A stretch of DNA of 28,486 nucleotides from JARLFX01 sp036404255 (GTDB lineage Bacteria > Acidobacteriota > Terriglobia > Terriglobales > Acidobacteriaceae): the NCBI GenBank assembly GCA_036404255.1, contig DASWOP010000062.1:1-28486 (forward strand), read 5' to 3'. Shown piece after piece: positions 21,201-28,486 of this stretch (positions are counted from its first letter, which is position 1; the number at the start of each line of letters is the position of its first letter). The notes beneath the pieces are model-generated. The model had not been told where the DNA came from, made no database searches, and worked only from the letters and a program-made list of their open reading frames with translations. A program made the translations under genes and the position numbers.

Positions 21201-21818
21201 TTAGCGGTGGTGGTGGAAGAGGGGCTGGTTGAAGTCGAAGCGGTAGTCCACGCCGACGCTGTAGAGGTGAGGATAGAAGATGATGGTGGTGGTTTTTCCG
21301 CCGAGGTTCCAGCGCTGCACCATGACGTCGCCACGGATGCCAAATCGTGGGGTGACCATATAATTAGCACCGATGCCGCCGCTGAAGACCATGGAATCGT
21401 CGTGGGAGTATGGGCCGCTGGGGTAGATGACCGGATGGGCGAAGGTGATGGTGCCTTTGCCGACGAGGGCATAGATGTAGGGATGCAGGCGGCTGAAGTC
21501 AGCTTCTATCCGGGGGCCGATGCTGTAGGTTTTTTCGGTGACGTCGGGCCCTGGAGCGAAGACGGCGCGGAGTTCCAGCGAAGGATGCAGGTTGTAGTAC
21601 GAGCGAAGGTTGAGGTCTGCTCCGAGGCTGATGCCGTTGCTGCTGGAAGGATAGTAGTGCGGCTGCACGTAGGAGTAGAGGCCGAAGAGTTGCAGACTGG
21701 CAGACTGCTGTTGGGTGGGGATTTCCTGGGCAGATGTTGTGCTACAGGCTAGACCGCAGACCAGAATGAACACCGCACCCATTGCTGCGCTTAACTTGTT
21801 TATTCGCATGCGTACCAA
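21201..21818 (-). CDS. outer-membrane beta-barrel protein
   Basis: A 205-residue protein with a signal peptide (about 1-30, AAMGAVFILVCGLACSTTSAQ). The rest is short amphipathic strands with alternating aromatic residues, as in small 8-stranded barrels: LQLFGLYSYVQPHYY, GISLGADLNLRSYY, LELRAVFAP, HPYIYALVGKGTITF, SMVFSGGIGANYMV, FGIRGDVMVQRW and SVGVDYRFDF at the C-terminus. Glycine and tyrosine placement and a near-terminal aromatic fit OmpA-like or OmpW-like barrels in Acidobacteria. A terminal His-rich tail (HHHR) is unusual. Function is unknown. The ATG at 21818 precedes a typical export signal; a second in-frame ATG at 21812 is possible. Upstream is a divergent intergenic region of about 160 bases shared with the PQQ-type dehydrogenase gene. 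Confidence 0.8.
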   Translation of the reverse strand: MVRMRINKLSAAMGAVFILVCGLACSTTSAQEIPTQQQSASLQLFGLYSYVQPHYYPSSSNGISLGADLNLRSYYNLHPSLELRAVFAPGPDVTEKTYSIGPRIEADFSRLHPYIYALVGKGTITFAHPVIYPSGPYSHDDSMVFSGGIGANYMVTPRFGIRGDVMVQRWNLGGKTTTIIFYPHLYSVGVDYRFDFNQPLFHHHR

Positions 21819-21982
21819 CTTCCCGTCCTATTCTTATGATGCAAAGCGGGGAAGTGGCCGTTTGCATCCTATGAAAAGAGTTTAATGCAGGGTTTGCGAG
21901 GCTTATGCGTCCTGCAGGCGTTGAGATCCTTCTATTGAGTAGCAGTAAAATCCCCTAACGCGATTACCGTGTGGAGCCTTCC

Positions 21983-23275
21983 ATGAATCGGAAATATTAT
22001 CTGCTGGTGTTGTTGCTGCTTCCGGCTGGAACGTGTGCCGTGGCGCAGCAGGTGCTGACCGGCCAAAGTGCCTTTACCGACTATACGAAAGAAGCGCCCG
22101 GAGTGCGGCGCAAACTTACCGCGGCTGATCTGCCCAAGCCCTTTGCCACGCCCAGCGTGGATGTGCGGAATACACCGGCGGCGCGGCCGGCGAATGCGTG
22201 GCCAGCGGTTCCGAAGGGGTTCAAGGTCGAACTGTATGCTTCGGATATTCCCGCTCCCCGGCTGATCCGCACCGCACCCAATGGCGACCTGTTCGTTGCG
22301 GCCAGCGAGTCAAACCAGATCCTGGTCTTTCGCGGGGTGACCGATAAAGGCAAGCCAAAGATGATCTCCGTCTTCACCACGGAGGTGACGCAACCCTTTG
22401 GCATCAACTTCTATCCGAAGGGGCCGAATCCCAAGTATGTCTATATCGGCAATACGGATTCTGTTGTTCGATTTGCATATACGAATGGCGATCTGAAGGC
22501 TACAGGGCATGCGGAGAAGCTGGCTGATATTCCCGGTGGCGGCAGGCTGCGCGGCGGTGGGCACTGGACGCGCGATGTTGTCTTCTCGAAGGACGGCGAA
22601 AAGATGTTCGTTTCGGTGGGGTCGCACTCCAATGTGGATGATGCGGACACGCATCCGGAAGAGACGCACCGCGCGAATGTGTTGCAGTTCACGCCGGAGG
22701 GAAAGTTTGTGAAGGTGTACGCGTCGGGGATTCGCAACTGCGTGGGCGAGGCGATCCATCCGGTGACGGGCGAGCTGTGGTGTTCTACGAACGAGCGTGA
22801 TGCGCTGGGCGATAACCTGGTGCCGGATTATGTGACGCACATCGAAGAAGACGGATTTTATGGCTGGCCGTGGTGGTACATGGGGCCGAACCAGGACCCG
22901 CGGCATGCGGGAAAGCATCCTGAGCTGAAGGACAAGGTGATTACGCCGGATGTGCTGCTGCAGCCGCATAATGCTTCGTTGCAGATGACGTTTCTTGAGG
23001 GGAAGCAGTTTCCGGCGCAGTACGGGGGCGATGCTTTCGCGGCGGAGCATGGGTCGTGGAACAAGAGGGTGAAGACGGGTTATGAGTTGATCCGCGTACC
23101 GATGAAGAATGGCCATGCGACGGGCGAGTATGAAGACTTCATGACGGGATTTGTGACGCCGGAGGGCAATGTGTGGGGGCGTCCAGTGGGCGTGACGGAG
23201 GGTGCGGATGGTTCGCTGTTCGTGACGGATGATGGGTCGAATAGCATCTGGCACATTGTTTATACGGGGAAGTGA
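21983..23275 (+). CDS. secreted PQQ-type sugar (sorbosone) dehydrogenase
   Basis: A 430-residue beta-propeller of the soluble glucose/sorbosone dehydrogenase group, which oxidises sugars in the periplasm with PQQ. A signal peptide (about 1-23) precedes a proline-rich linker. The propeller starts at about 70 with GFKVELYASDIPAPRLIRTA. Family segments include GDLFVAASESNQILVF, QPFGINFYP, a GRLRGGGHWTRDVVFSKDG loop and the calcium/PQQ region SVGSHSNVDD. Further on are ASGIRNCVGEAIHPVTGELW, the YGWPWWY segment, AEHGSWN and a final DGSLFVTDDGSNSIWHI. The ATG at 21983 has GGAG about 6 bases upstream; the in-frame GTG at 21971 would disturb that site. PQQ biosynthesis genes are not in this window. 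The gene is apparently monocistronic. Confidence 0.9.
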   Translation: MNRKYYLLVLLLLPAGTCAVAQQVLTGQSAFTDYTKEAPGVRRKLTAADLPKPFATPSVDVRNTPAARPANAWPAVPKGFKVELYASDIPAPRLIRTAPNGDLFVAASESNQILVFRGVTDKGKPKMISVFTTEVTQPFGINFYPKGPNPKYVYIGNTDSVVRFAYTNGDLKATGHAEKLADIPGGGRLRGGGHWTRDVVFSKDGEKMFVSVGSHSNVDDADTHPEETHRANVLQFTPEGKFVKVYASGIRNCVGEAIHPVTGELWCSTNERDALGDNLVPDYVTHIEEDGFYGWPWWYMGPNQDPRHAGKHPELKDKVITPDVLLQPHNASLQMTFLEGKQFPAQYGGDAFAAEHGSWNKRVKTGYELIRVPMKNGHATGEYEDFMTGFVTPEGNVWGRPVGVTEGADGSLFVTDDGSNSIWHIVYTGK

Positions 23276-23345
23276 AAAGGCAGGGAGTAGGGATTAGGGA
23301 GTAGGGATCAGTTAGATTTTTGGTGGGGAGAGATTTGTGTCTCTG

Positions 23346-23386
23346 TGGAAACCCAGGTCTCAGAAGCGAGACCTGGGGCACCCGCA
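23346..23386. repeat. family E repeat, intergenic copy
   Basis: Intergenic counterpart of 19098-19138: TGGAA, the inverted repeat CCCAGGTCTC / GAGACCTGGG and GGGGCACCC. It lies between the dehydrogenase stop (23275) and the membrane-protein stop (23395), a convergent gap where it may serve as a transcription end for both. Confidence 0.88.
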
Positions 23387-23394
23387 CCCGCCTT

Positions 23395-23970
23395 TTACGC
23401 GGATTCAGGGGGGGCGAAGCGTGGACGAATCCAGGTCATGTAGACCATGACGGATTCGGTCACGAAAAATATGAGGGGCTGGGCGGCGTGCTGCACGTCC
23501 CACTGGGTGACTGCCGGGAGAGCGAAGAGGCAGGAGAAAAAGTAGATCATCCAGGCGGCCTTATTTTCTTTCTCCGGCTCGCGGTATCCGTGGACGAAGG
23601 TTGGGATGGAGCCGATGAAGAGCACGCTGAGGCTGGTGATGAGTCCGTAGGTGGGGCTGAAGAACATGAGGCACAGGCCCGCCGCCGCGCCGAGGATGCA
23701 GACGATGTCGAGGCGAGACCAGCCGGAGGCTCCGAGGCGCAAGGCGAGAATGGCGACGATCCAGACGCCGAGGACGGCGCCGATGATCTGTCCATTCAGC
23801 GCGTGGGTCATCACCATGCCAACCAGGGTGATGGTGTCAATCGTTGCCCAGATGAGCCAGGTGGCTTTCGCAGGGATGGTTTGGCCGCGCAGGATGGAGC
23901 GAATATAGGGAATGAATGCGGCGAGAAAGAGTACGCCTGCGATTGCGGATGCGATGTCGTGCAAAGCCAC
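23395..23970 (-). CDS. seven-helix membrane protein, PQ-loop/SWEET-like
   Basis: About 191 residues with roughly seven hydrophobic helices. The first helix ends in FIPYIRSILRGQTIPAKATWLIW, which resembles a PQ-loop/SemiSWEET turn (a proline followed by a basic segment, then T/S and W). A second, weaker repeat of the pattern appears in FIGSIPTFVHGYREPEKENKAAWMIYF. Two three-helix bundles joined by a linker would suit a SWEET-like transporter; this is inference from pattern only. I prefer the GTG at 23970 because GAGGAG lies 7 bases upstream. The frame is also open from an ATG at 24027, but that would overlap the sequence next to the ilvE hairpin and add a polar, non-conserved-looking N-terminus. 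Confidence 0.65.
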   Translation of the reverse strand: MALHDIASAIAGVLFLAAFIPYIRSILRGQTIPAKATWLIWATIDTITLVGMVMTHALNGQIIGAVLGVWIVAILALRLGASGWSRLDIVCILGAAAGLCLMFFSPTYGLITSLSVLFIGSIPTFVHGYREPEKENKAAWMIYFFSCLFALPAVTQWDVQHAAQPLIFFVTESVMVYMTWIRPRFAPPESA

Positions 23971-24028
23971 GGCCTTGCTCCTCTGAGTGAACACCGGGCC
24001 TGCTGGCCTCTGCTTTACGGCACACATA

Positions 24029-24059
24029 GAACGGCCCGGAGGTGAACTCCGGGCCGTTC
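24029..24059 (-). terminator. hairpin behind ilvE
   Basis: Perfect 13-bp arms, GAACGGCCCGGAG / CTCCGGGCCGTTC, with a 5-base loop, placed 21 bases beyond the ilvE stop. There is no real T tract on either side, so it may be a pausing or transcript-stabilising structure. A factor-independent terminator is less likely. Confidence 0.55.
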
Positions 24060-24079
24060 ATTGCGGGGATGTTGTGATT

Positions 24080-25021
24080 CTAGACTGTTGCGGCTTCTTC
24101 TGTCTTCACTTTTACCGGGGTAAGCCAGTTATAGCGGTCGGGCTTGAGGCCGTTGAGGATGGCGAAGAACTCCGTGTGCAGCGCGGTGGTGATGGGGCCC
24201 ATTTTGCCGTCGGCGACCAGGATGCGGTCGACGGAACGAAGATGATTCACCTCAACAGCGGTACCGGTGAAGAAGGCTTCGTCGGCGATGTAGACCATCT
24301 CGCGCGGGAGGGCTTGCTCTACCACTGGAATGCCGAGATCTTTCGCGATGGTGATGATGGAGTCGCGGGTGATGCCTGAGAGCACGGAGTTCGCCAGCGG
24401 CGTGGTGTAGAGGATGCCGTTGCGGATGATAAAGATGTTTTCGCCGGAGCCCTCAGAGATATAGCCGTTGACGTCCAGGCCGATGCCTTCGTCGTAGCCG
24501 TTGGTCTCGGCTTCCATGCGGATGAGCTGCGAGTTCATGTAGTTCGCGCCAGCTTTGGCGAGGGATGGCATGGTGTTGGGCGCAAGGCGGTTCCAACTGG
24601 AGACGCAGACGTTCGCGCCTTCGTTGTGCGGGATGTATTTGCCCCAGGGGAAGTTTGCGATGTACACGTCGACGGGCGACTTGAGCGGATTCACGCCGAT
24701 CTCGCCGTATCCGCGGAAGGCGATGGGGCGGATGTAGCAGGGGGTGACGCCGTTGGCTTCGACAACGTCAATGATGGCGGCGTTGAGCTGCTCCAGATCG
24801 TAGCCGACCGGCATGCGGTAGATGCGGGCGGAATCGAGCAGGCGCTGCGAGTGCTCGGGAAGGCGGAAGATGGCTGCTCCATCGGGTTGCGCGTAACAGC
24901 GAATTCCTTCAAAGACCGAAGACCCATAATGCACCACGTGCGACATGACGTGGATCTGAGCATCGTCCCATGGAAGAAGCGAGCCGTTCTTCCATATGAA
25001 TTTAGTTGGTGTGATTGGCAC
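24080..25021 (-). CDS. ilvE: branched-chain amino acid aminotransferase
   Basis: A 313-residue fold-type IV PLP enzyme that transaminates the 2-oxo acids of Leu, Ile and Val with glutamate. The N-terminal HYGSSVFEGIRCYA (about 31-44) is the family signature. The PLP lysine is Lys156 in SLAKAGANYMNSQL. The phosphate and substrate residues lie in GYISEGSGENIFII (about 186-199) and LSGITRDSII. The AFFTGTAVEVNHLRSVD motif (about 258-274) is typical of IlvE and differs from D-amino acid aminotransferase or ADC lyase. The start is GTG at 25021 with a strong AGGAGG 8 bases upstream. It is 140 bases downstream of the glycosyltransferase gene on the same strand. Length matches the family. Confidence 0.95.
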   Translation of the reverse strand: MPITPTKFIWKNGSLLPWDDAQIHVMSHVVHYGSSVFEGIRCYAQPDGAAIFRLPEHSQRLLDSARIYRMPVGYDLEQLNAAIIDVVEANGVTPCYIRPIAFRGYGEIGVNPLKSPVDVYIANFPWGKYIPHNEGANVCVSSWNRLAPNTMPSLAKAGANYMNSQLIRMEAETNGYDEGIGLDVNGYISEGSGENIFIIRNGILYTTPLANSVLSGITRDSIITIAKDLGIPVVEQALPREMVYIADEAFFTGTAVEVNHLRSVDRILVADGKMGPITTALHTEFFAILNGLKPDRYNWLTPVKVKTEEAATV

Positions 25022-25161
25022 TTCGCTTTCCTCCTGTGTGGAATGAACTACGTGTATGAATTATAACGATTCTACAAACCTGCTCTGCCGAGGACATGAA
25101 GCGTTGGAATACGATGCGTTCTGTTTCTGATGTTTGTGCTGGGTGAAGCAGGGTTGCGGCT

Positions 25162-26442
25162 TCAGGCGTAGACGGGCTCGGCGTCTTCGATGGCATCTTC
25201 GTCTGACAGCTCGGCGCCGTAGATGGGATAGCGTGCCAAGAGCACAACAAGAGTGGCCATTGCAGCGGATTTCAGCAGGCCGTTGAGATGCAGCGTGTCG
25301 TAGAAGAGGAAGAGCTGCGGGGTGAACAGGACGGCAAAGCAGACGAGCGCGGGCAGCATGCCGGGCTGGGAATCCTGCTGCCCGGCGGCACGCACGGCGG
25401 CCAGCGTGAAGAGCGCAAATGGTATGCAGAGATGCACAAGCGTGTAGTCATACGAGACGGGCGGCAAGGCGACCATGCAGATCGTCAAAAAAAGCACGCG
25501 GTTGATGAAGGGCATGTGGCGTACGCGCAGTAGAAACAGAAGTGCTGCGCCCAGCCCGGCGACGATGACATAGCCGTGCGTGAGGAAGGTGAAGTCTTCT
25601 ATCTGCCAGGGGCGGTGGATGAGTATCTGTTTGATTGCGCCGAGGAAGGAGTGATCGAACTGAATCTCACTGTGAGCCGTGGCTGCGTAGTTGGTCACAA
25701 AGCCGCTGATGCCGCTGAGCGTTCCATGAAATGCGATGCGGATGGTGGGGCCAACGAACCAGAACGACGCGAGCATTGAGAGAGCGAAGATGGTGAGCCC
25801 AACAAAGAGTTCGCGGATGTAGCGGCGCGAGAAAAAGAGGGCGAGCAGGAGGATGGGATAGAGCTTGAGCGATGCTCCAAGACCGAAGAGGACAGCGGCC
25901 AGCATGGGCCGTTCGCGCAGGAGAGCCCAGATTCCGAGCGCGGCGAGAAGCCAGATGATGAATTCAAGATTGGCGCGCTCGTAGAGAAAGAGGAATGGCC
26001 AGGAGCTGAGCGCCATGCCGGCGGCGAAGATGGTGGCGGCTCCTGCGGCAACGCCTGCGCGAACCAGTGCATTGCGGAAGAGGCAACAGGCTGCGATCCC
26101 GGAGGCGAGGACGGAACCAAGGAAGATCTGCAGTTGATAAGGCCCCATACCGTAGAGCCAGGAGAAGACGACGGCGGAGGGTGCGGGGTAGGCGAAACGC
26201 TCTTCGGAGAAGAAGAACTCGCGGGTGTGGAAGACCTGGAAGAGGTCAGAGTAGTTGAGGAAGTCGCCAAAGGCGTCCTGCGGGTCGTGCGACCAGACGC
26301 TGGCCCATTCTTCCTGCGTACAGCGGAAGTAGATGGACGCGAAGATCCAGGAGAAGACCGTGAGCGCAACGCAGGCACCACAGAGCCATCGAAAAGGGGA
26401 TGGGAGGCTCCGGGCCGAATTGGACAAAGACGCTGAGCTCAT
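25162..26442 (-). CDS. GT87/DUF2029 polyprenol-linked glycosyltransferase-like membrane protein
   Basis: About 426 residues with 10-12 hydrophobic helices. It resembles the GT-C superfamily group GT87 (DUF2029), which uses polyprenyl-phosphate mannose or similar donors on the outer face of the membrane. The first periplasmic loop contains the acidic residues expected for catalysis (SHDPQDAFGDFLNYSDL). A family-like segment FAYPAPSAVVFSWLYGMGPY follows. SLKLYPILLLALFFSRR (about 200-216) is the hallmark of DUF2029 members. The frame is open to a TTG at 26532, with ATGs at 26487 and 26442. I chose 26442, since the longer versions add polar sequence, but no start has a convincing ribosome-binding site. 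The cytoplasmic C-terminus is acidic (AELSDEDAIEDAEPVYA). Confidence 0.8.
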   Translation of the reverse strand: MSSASLSNSARSLPSPFRWLCGACVALTVFSWIFASIYFRCTQEEWASVWSHDPQDAFGDFLNYSDLFQVFHTREFFFSEERFAYPAPSAVVFSWLYGMGPYQLQIFLGSVLASGIAACCLFRNALVRAGVAAGAATIFAAGMALSSWPFLFLYERANLEFIIWLLAALGIWALLRERPMLAAVLFGLGASLKLYPILLLALFFSRRYIRELFVGLTIFALSMLASFWFVGPTIRIAFHGTLSGISGFVTNYAATAHSEIQFDHSFLGAIKQILIHRPWQIEDFTFLTHGYVIVAGLGAALLFLLRVRHMPFINRVLFLTICMVALPPVSYDYTLVHLCIPFALFTLAAVRAAGQQDSQPGMLPALVCFAVLFTPQLFLFYDTLHLNGLLKSAAMATLVVLLARYPIYGAELSDEDAIEDAEPVYA

Positions 26443-26621
26443 TTGGGACAAGGGTCTCCAAAAAACTGGGGTCGAGGCGGGGAACATTAGCGATTGGTTC
26501 CAGTTTAGGGCCAATTTGCTGGAAATTTGCAAAATTGTTTTTGGGAGTGGTGCTGGCAGTGAAGGAGTGGATTCGTGCAGCGGAAGCTCTTTGGCGGCAT
26601 AGGTGACGCGGTGAGCGTCTG

Positions 26622-26660
26622 GATTCTTCCCCTTCGCTACGCTCGAGGGTCAGAATGACA
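26622..26660. repeat. short repeat family B, copy 2
   Basis: GATTCTTCCCCTTCGCTACG then CTCGAGGGTCAGAATGACA. It shares the GATTC...CTTCGCT...AGAATGACA frame of 5358-5387 with an internal expansion. Confidence 0.6.
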
Positions 26661-26710
26661 CTTCGAAAGGTGGTTCTTAGGGATGGAGATTGTCGCCGAT
26701 ATGAGCGAGA

Positions 26711-26743
26711 AGCAGATTCCGCGCGCTGCGCTTCGGAATGACA
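26711..26743. repeat. short repeat family B, copy 3
   Basis: AGCAGATTCCGCGCGCTGCG then CTTCGGAATGACA. Same ends as copies 1 and 2 (GCAGATTC and GAATGACA) with a GC-rich middle. Confidence 0.6.
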
Positions 26744-26775
26744 AACAAATGGGGAGCTAAGTTGCGTGCAGCATT

Positions 26776-26803
26776 CGCATGCGGAGTGGCTGCTCCGCAT
26801 GCG
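26776..26803 (-). terminator. hairpin behind DUF4337 gene
   Basis: Perfect 11-bp arms, CGCATGCGGAG / CTCCGCATGCG, with a 6-base loop, 17 bases beyond the stop at 26820 on the minus strand. The following minus-strand sequence (AATGCTGC) has no T tract, so terminator function is only likely by position. Confidence 0.5.
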
Positions 26804-26819
26804 ATGGAGTGAGAAGGAA

Positions 26820-27362
26820 CTAGTGGATGAAGAAGACTGATGCTGCGATGACAAGGCCGACGATGCCGAGCACCATGCCGGAGAGCCAGAAGCTTTTGCG
26901 GCGGGTGAGCAGGGTGATGGACGCGAGCACAACGCCAATCTGCAGCATGGCTTCGCTGAGATCGTAGCGATTGGCGCGGCGTTCGGCGAGCTCGGTCTGC
27001 TCTTCCAGTGAGCGCGCGGTCTCCGATTCCTGCTTGAGGTCTTCATCCCACTTGGAGCTGTGGGCTTTATAGTCGGCCAGCTTGGCGGCGGTGGCTTTGG
27101 GGTCCGCCGAGGGGAGGAGATGGAGGAGGTCGGTGGAGAGGCTCATGTTTTCCTGACGAATCTTCTTCGCCTGGTAGAGATTCCACTGGTCGGAGGCGCG
27201 CGATTGCGCGAGTACGGCCTGGGTGTGGGAGCGATGGCCAAGGACGGTGATCATGGCTACGAGGACGGCAAGCACACTGATGGCGAGCGAGACGCCCATG
27301 CCGCCGCCCTCACTGCCTTCTTTCATCTGCTCGGTGAATTCGTGGATCTCTGTGGGTTCCAT
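26820..27362 (-). CDS. DUF4337 family membrane protein
   Basis: A 180-residue protein of the DUF4337 type. A short N-terminal helix (MEPTEIHEFTEQMKEG) is followed by a membrane helix (about 24-42, VSLAISVLAVLVAMITVLG). A long soluble coiled coil follows (about 43-130, with QSRASDQWNLYQAKKIRQ and ETARSLEEQTELAERRANRY), then two C-terminal membrane helices (about 137-178). Function of the family is unknown. The ATG at 27362 opens exactly at the family N-terminus. The frame stays open much further upstream, but that part runs through the structured RNA candidate and is unrelated in composition. Ribosome-binding sequence is weak (AGGG). It is transcribed away from the rRNA operon. Confidence 0.85.
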   Translation of the reverse strand: MEPTEIHEFTEQMKEGSEGGGMGVSLAISVLAVLVAMITVLGHRSHTQAVLAQSRASDQWNLYQAKKIRQENMSLSTDLLHLLPSADPKATAAKLADYKAHSSKWDEDLKQESETARSLEEQTELAERRANRYDLSEAMLQIGVVLASITLLTRRKSFWLSGMVLGIVGLVIAASVFFIH

Positions 27363-27606
27363 TGCCCTATCGTACCGAAGAGATGCGTATGACAGAAGAG
27401 CGTGGGAGGAAGTTTTGCGCAAGGTAAATTTCAGTGCGTATGAATGGTATTTCGGTGGGCCAGAGGGGATATCTGGCAAAACGGGGGTAAATGCAGTAAT
27501 TGAGGGAAGTAATTTAAATATATTGTTATGAATAGTTTGGGTGGTAGCGAAGTGAAGTTTTCCGCAGTGATCCACAGTTCTTGGCAGTTTTTCAACAGCG
27601 CTCAAC

Positions 27607-27635
27607 TTGCGTAACCGAGGAATGCCGGATACTCT
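27607..27635 (+). promoter_or_regulatory. promoter of structured RNA candidate
   Basis: TTGCGT (27607-27612), a 17-base spacer, then TACTCT (27630-27635). The -10 box is identical to that of the rRNA promoter 300 bases further on, suggesting similar regulation. Transcription would start at about 27642. Confidence 0.45.
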
Positions 27636-27641
27636 TGGGAA

Positions 27642-27815
27642 GTCGCAAATGCTTCGCAGCTTGGCCGGGATGCAAAGAGGCCTGAGGAATGCGAAGCGCA
27701 GTCCAAGCGTTTGATAGGTGATGGCCCAATGGGCCCGCCAATAAACCCAAGACACTGCAAGGAAAATTCAGGGGCTCAGGCCTCGCGGCAGCCATGTGCT
27801 GTCGTCAAGATGTTT
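27642..27815 (+). ncRNA. candidate structured RNA, 6S-like rod
   Basis: Seven or more nested complementary segments in order: CAGC 27657-27660 with GCTG 27798-27801; TGGC 27662-27665 with GCCA 27791-27794; the perfect 10-bp GAGGCCTGAG 27677-27686 with CTCAGGCCTC 27775-27784; GAAT 27687-27690 with ATTC 27766-27769; GCAGT 27698-27702 with ACTGC 27754-27758; GTTT with AAAC; and an apical GGCCC / GGGCC around AAT at 27723-27735. This gives one long interrupted rod of about 170 nt with a bubble, the general shape of 6S RNA. A promoter sits just upstream. It could instead be a lineage-specific RNA such as the Acido-1 motif; I cannot confirm either by sequence. Confidence 0.45.
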
Positions 27816-27915
27816 TGAAAATATGCGCTGTTGCGAGTTCTAAGGATGTGTAGATTCGTGATGCTGAAGAGAAGATAAAGATCAAAAACTTTTCTACAGA
27901 AAATCACGAAAGAAG

Positions 27916-27944
27916 TTGACACACGGTACGAAGTTCGATACTCT
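27916..27944 (+). promoter_or_regulatory. rRNA operon promoter
   Basis: A perfect TTGACA (27916-27921), a 17-base spacer, then TACTCT (27939-27944). It lies about 340 bases before the mature 16S 5' end. No second rRNA promoter is obvious. Confidence 0.75.
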
Positions 27945-28133
27945 TAGAAAGTTCGCGCAAGTAGTCAGCGCCGCACGAAAGACCCTGAGTACAAGAAGCA
28001 AGCGGGTCTCACTGAACACCGGAAGCATCGAAGGTGGAGCGGCAACCAAGACAAAACAGCGCTATTCAAGTTCGAGGACGCAGACGCGAGTCTGCCCTTG
28101 ATCCAAAACGACCCGCTCAGGCGGTATTCGTTA

Positions 28134-28146
28134 GGATCTTTGACAA
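28134..28146 (+). promoter_or_regulatory. boxA-like antitermination site in rRNA leader
   Basis: GATCTTTGACAA resembles the boxA consensus TGCTCTTTAACA that loads NusB/S10 on rRNA leaders. It is located about 140 bases before 16S, where such sites normally lie. Confidence 0.45.
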
Positions 28147-28286
28147 CATAGTTGAACGTGCCAGTCGTGAGATGATGCGAAATTTGGTTTAGTCATTCTC
28201 ACTAGTTATAAACCTGTCGATCCTTTTCGGGCATCGGCAGGCGTCTGACCTTCTCCACCTCCGTGTGAGAAGCAGACAAACCAGTT

Positions 28287-28486
<200 letters not shown>

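Larger units (their letters stand above)
26533..26819. other. repeat-bearing gap of about 290 bases
   Basis: No coding frame. It contains two family B repeats (26622-26660 and 26711-26743) and the hairpin at 26776-26803. The GT87 promoter must be here or within the uncertain 5' end of that gene, but no clear hexamer pair is seen. Confidence 0.55.
27363..28286. other. gene-free region upstream of rRNA operon
   Basis: About 920 bases without a protein gene. From left to right: an AT-rich stretch (27420-27545), a promoter (27607-27635), a structured RNA candidate (27642-27815), the rRNA promoter (27916-27944) and the rRNA leader with a boxA-like element (27945-28286). Confidence 0.7.

Noticed and set aside
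20111..21472. Minus-strand open frame of about 450 codons overlapping the DUF429-like gene and the beta-barrel gene
   Set aside because: Pro/Arg/His-rich translation without motifs; the two genes in the other frames have recognisable folds.
27363..27755. N-terminal extension of the DUF4337 gene
   Set aside because: The family starts at MEPTEIHEF; upstream codons pass through an AT-rich spacer and the structured RNA candidate.
27592..27795. Short minus-strand open frame upstream of the rRNA operon
   Set aside because: It lies across the nested complementary segments of the RNA candidate and has no ribosome-binding site or recognisable pattern.
27916..28101. Plus-strand open frame in the rRNA leader
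   Set aside because: It starts in the rRNA promoter itself and covers the leader; no support as a gene.

Overview
The window reads as chromosomal DNA of an Acidobacteriota member, probably class Terriglobia (subdivision 1). The main support is the 16S rRNA 5' end at about 28287-28486. The DUF6599 protein, the MerR-TPR protein and the dense intergenic palindromic repeats fit the same phylum. Nothing indicates a plasmid or an intact prophage.

Layout, left to right: a partial tRNA-Pro (1-44, -), a DUF4112 membrane protein (-), tRNA-His (+), then a DUF72 protein and a YheT-type hydrolase in tandem (+), an unrecognised 217-residue protein (+) and tRNA-Arg(TCT) (+). Right behind that tRNA lies a lower-GC pair of unknown genes: a 233-residue protein whose stop overlaps the start of a 40-residue membrane peptide. 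From 4695 to 5970 there is no convincing gene, only interspersed repeats and a 27-bp minisatellite. Then on the minus strand come a MerR-TPR regulator followed by an MFS transporter, a small secreted or membrane peptide of 34 residues, a glycerophosphodiester phosphodiesterase, tRNA-Thr(CGT) and a GH28 polygalacturonase. A probable small RNA unit (strong promoter plus terminator) sits upstream of the GH28 gene. Next are an AMIN/amidase_3 cell-wall amidase with a DUF6599 gene behind it, a parDE toxin-antitoxin operon with a perfect operator palindrome, an unusually long alaS, an RNase H-like (DUF429-like) protein and an outer-membrane beta-barrel. A secreted PQQ-type sugar dehydrogenase (+) is followed by a small polytopic membrane protein, ilvE and a GT87-type glycosyltransferase (all -), then a DUF4337 protein (-). 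The right end holds a candidate structured RNA, the rRNA promoter and leader, and the start of 16S rRNA (+).

Most genes are housekeeping or carbohydrate and envelope functions of a soil heterotroph. What stands out is non-coding. At least five families of palindromic repeats fill the gaps, and one copy lies in frame inside alaS as part of a roughly 60-residue extra segment. A 170-nt rod-like RNA candidate with its own promoter lies just upstream of the rRNA promoter. A short promoter-to-terminator unit near 11925-12040 may be a second small RNA. I see no obvious defence island or biosynthetic cluster. The least explained protein-coding locus is the two-gene unit behind tRNA-Arg.

All family assignments are by eye from motifs. 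No database search, folding program or codon statistics was run.
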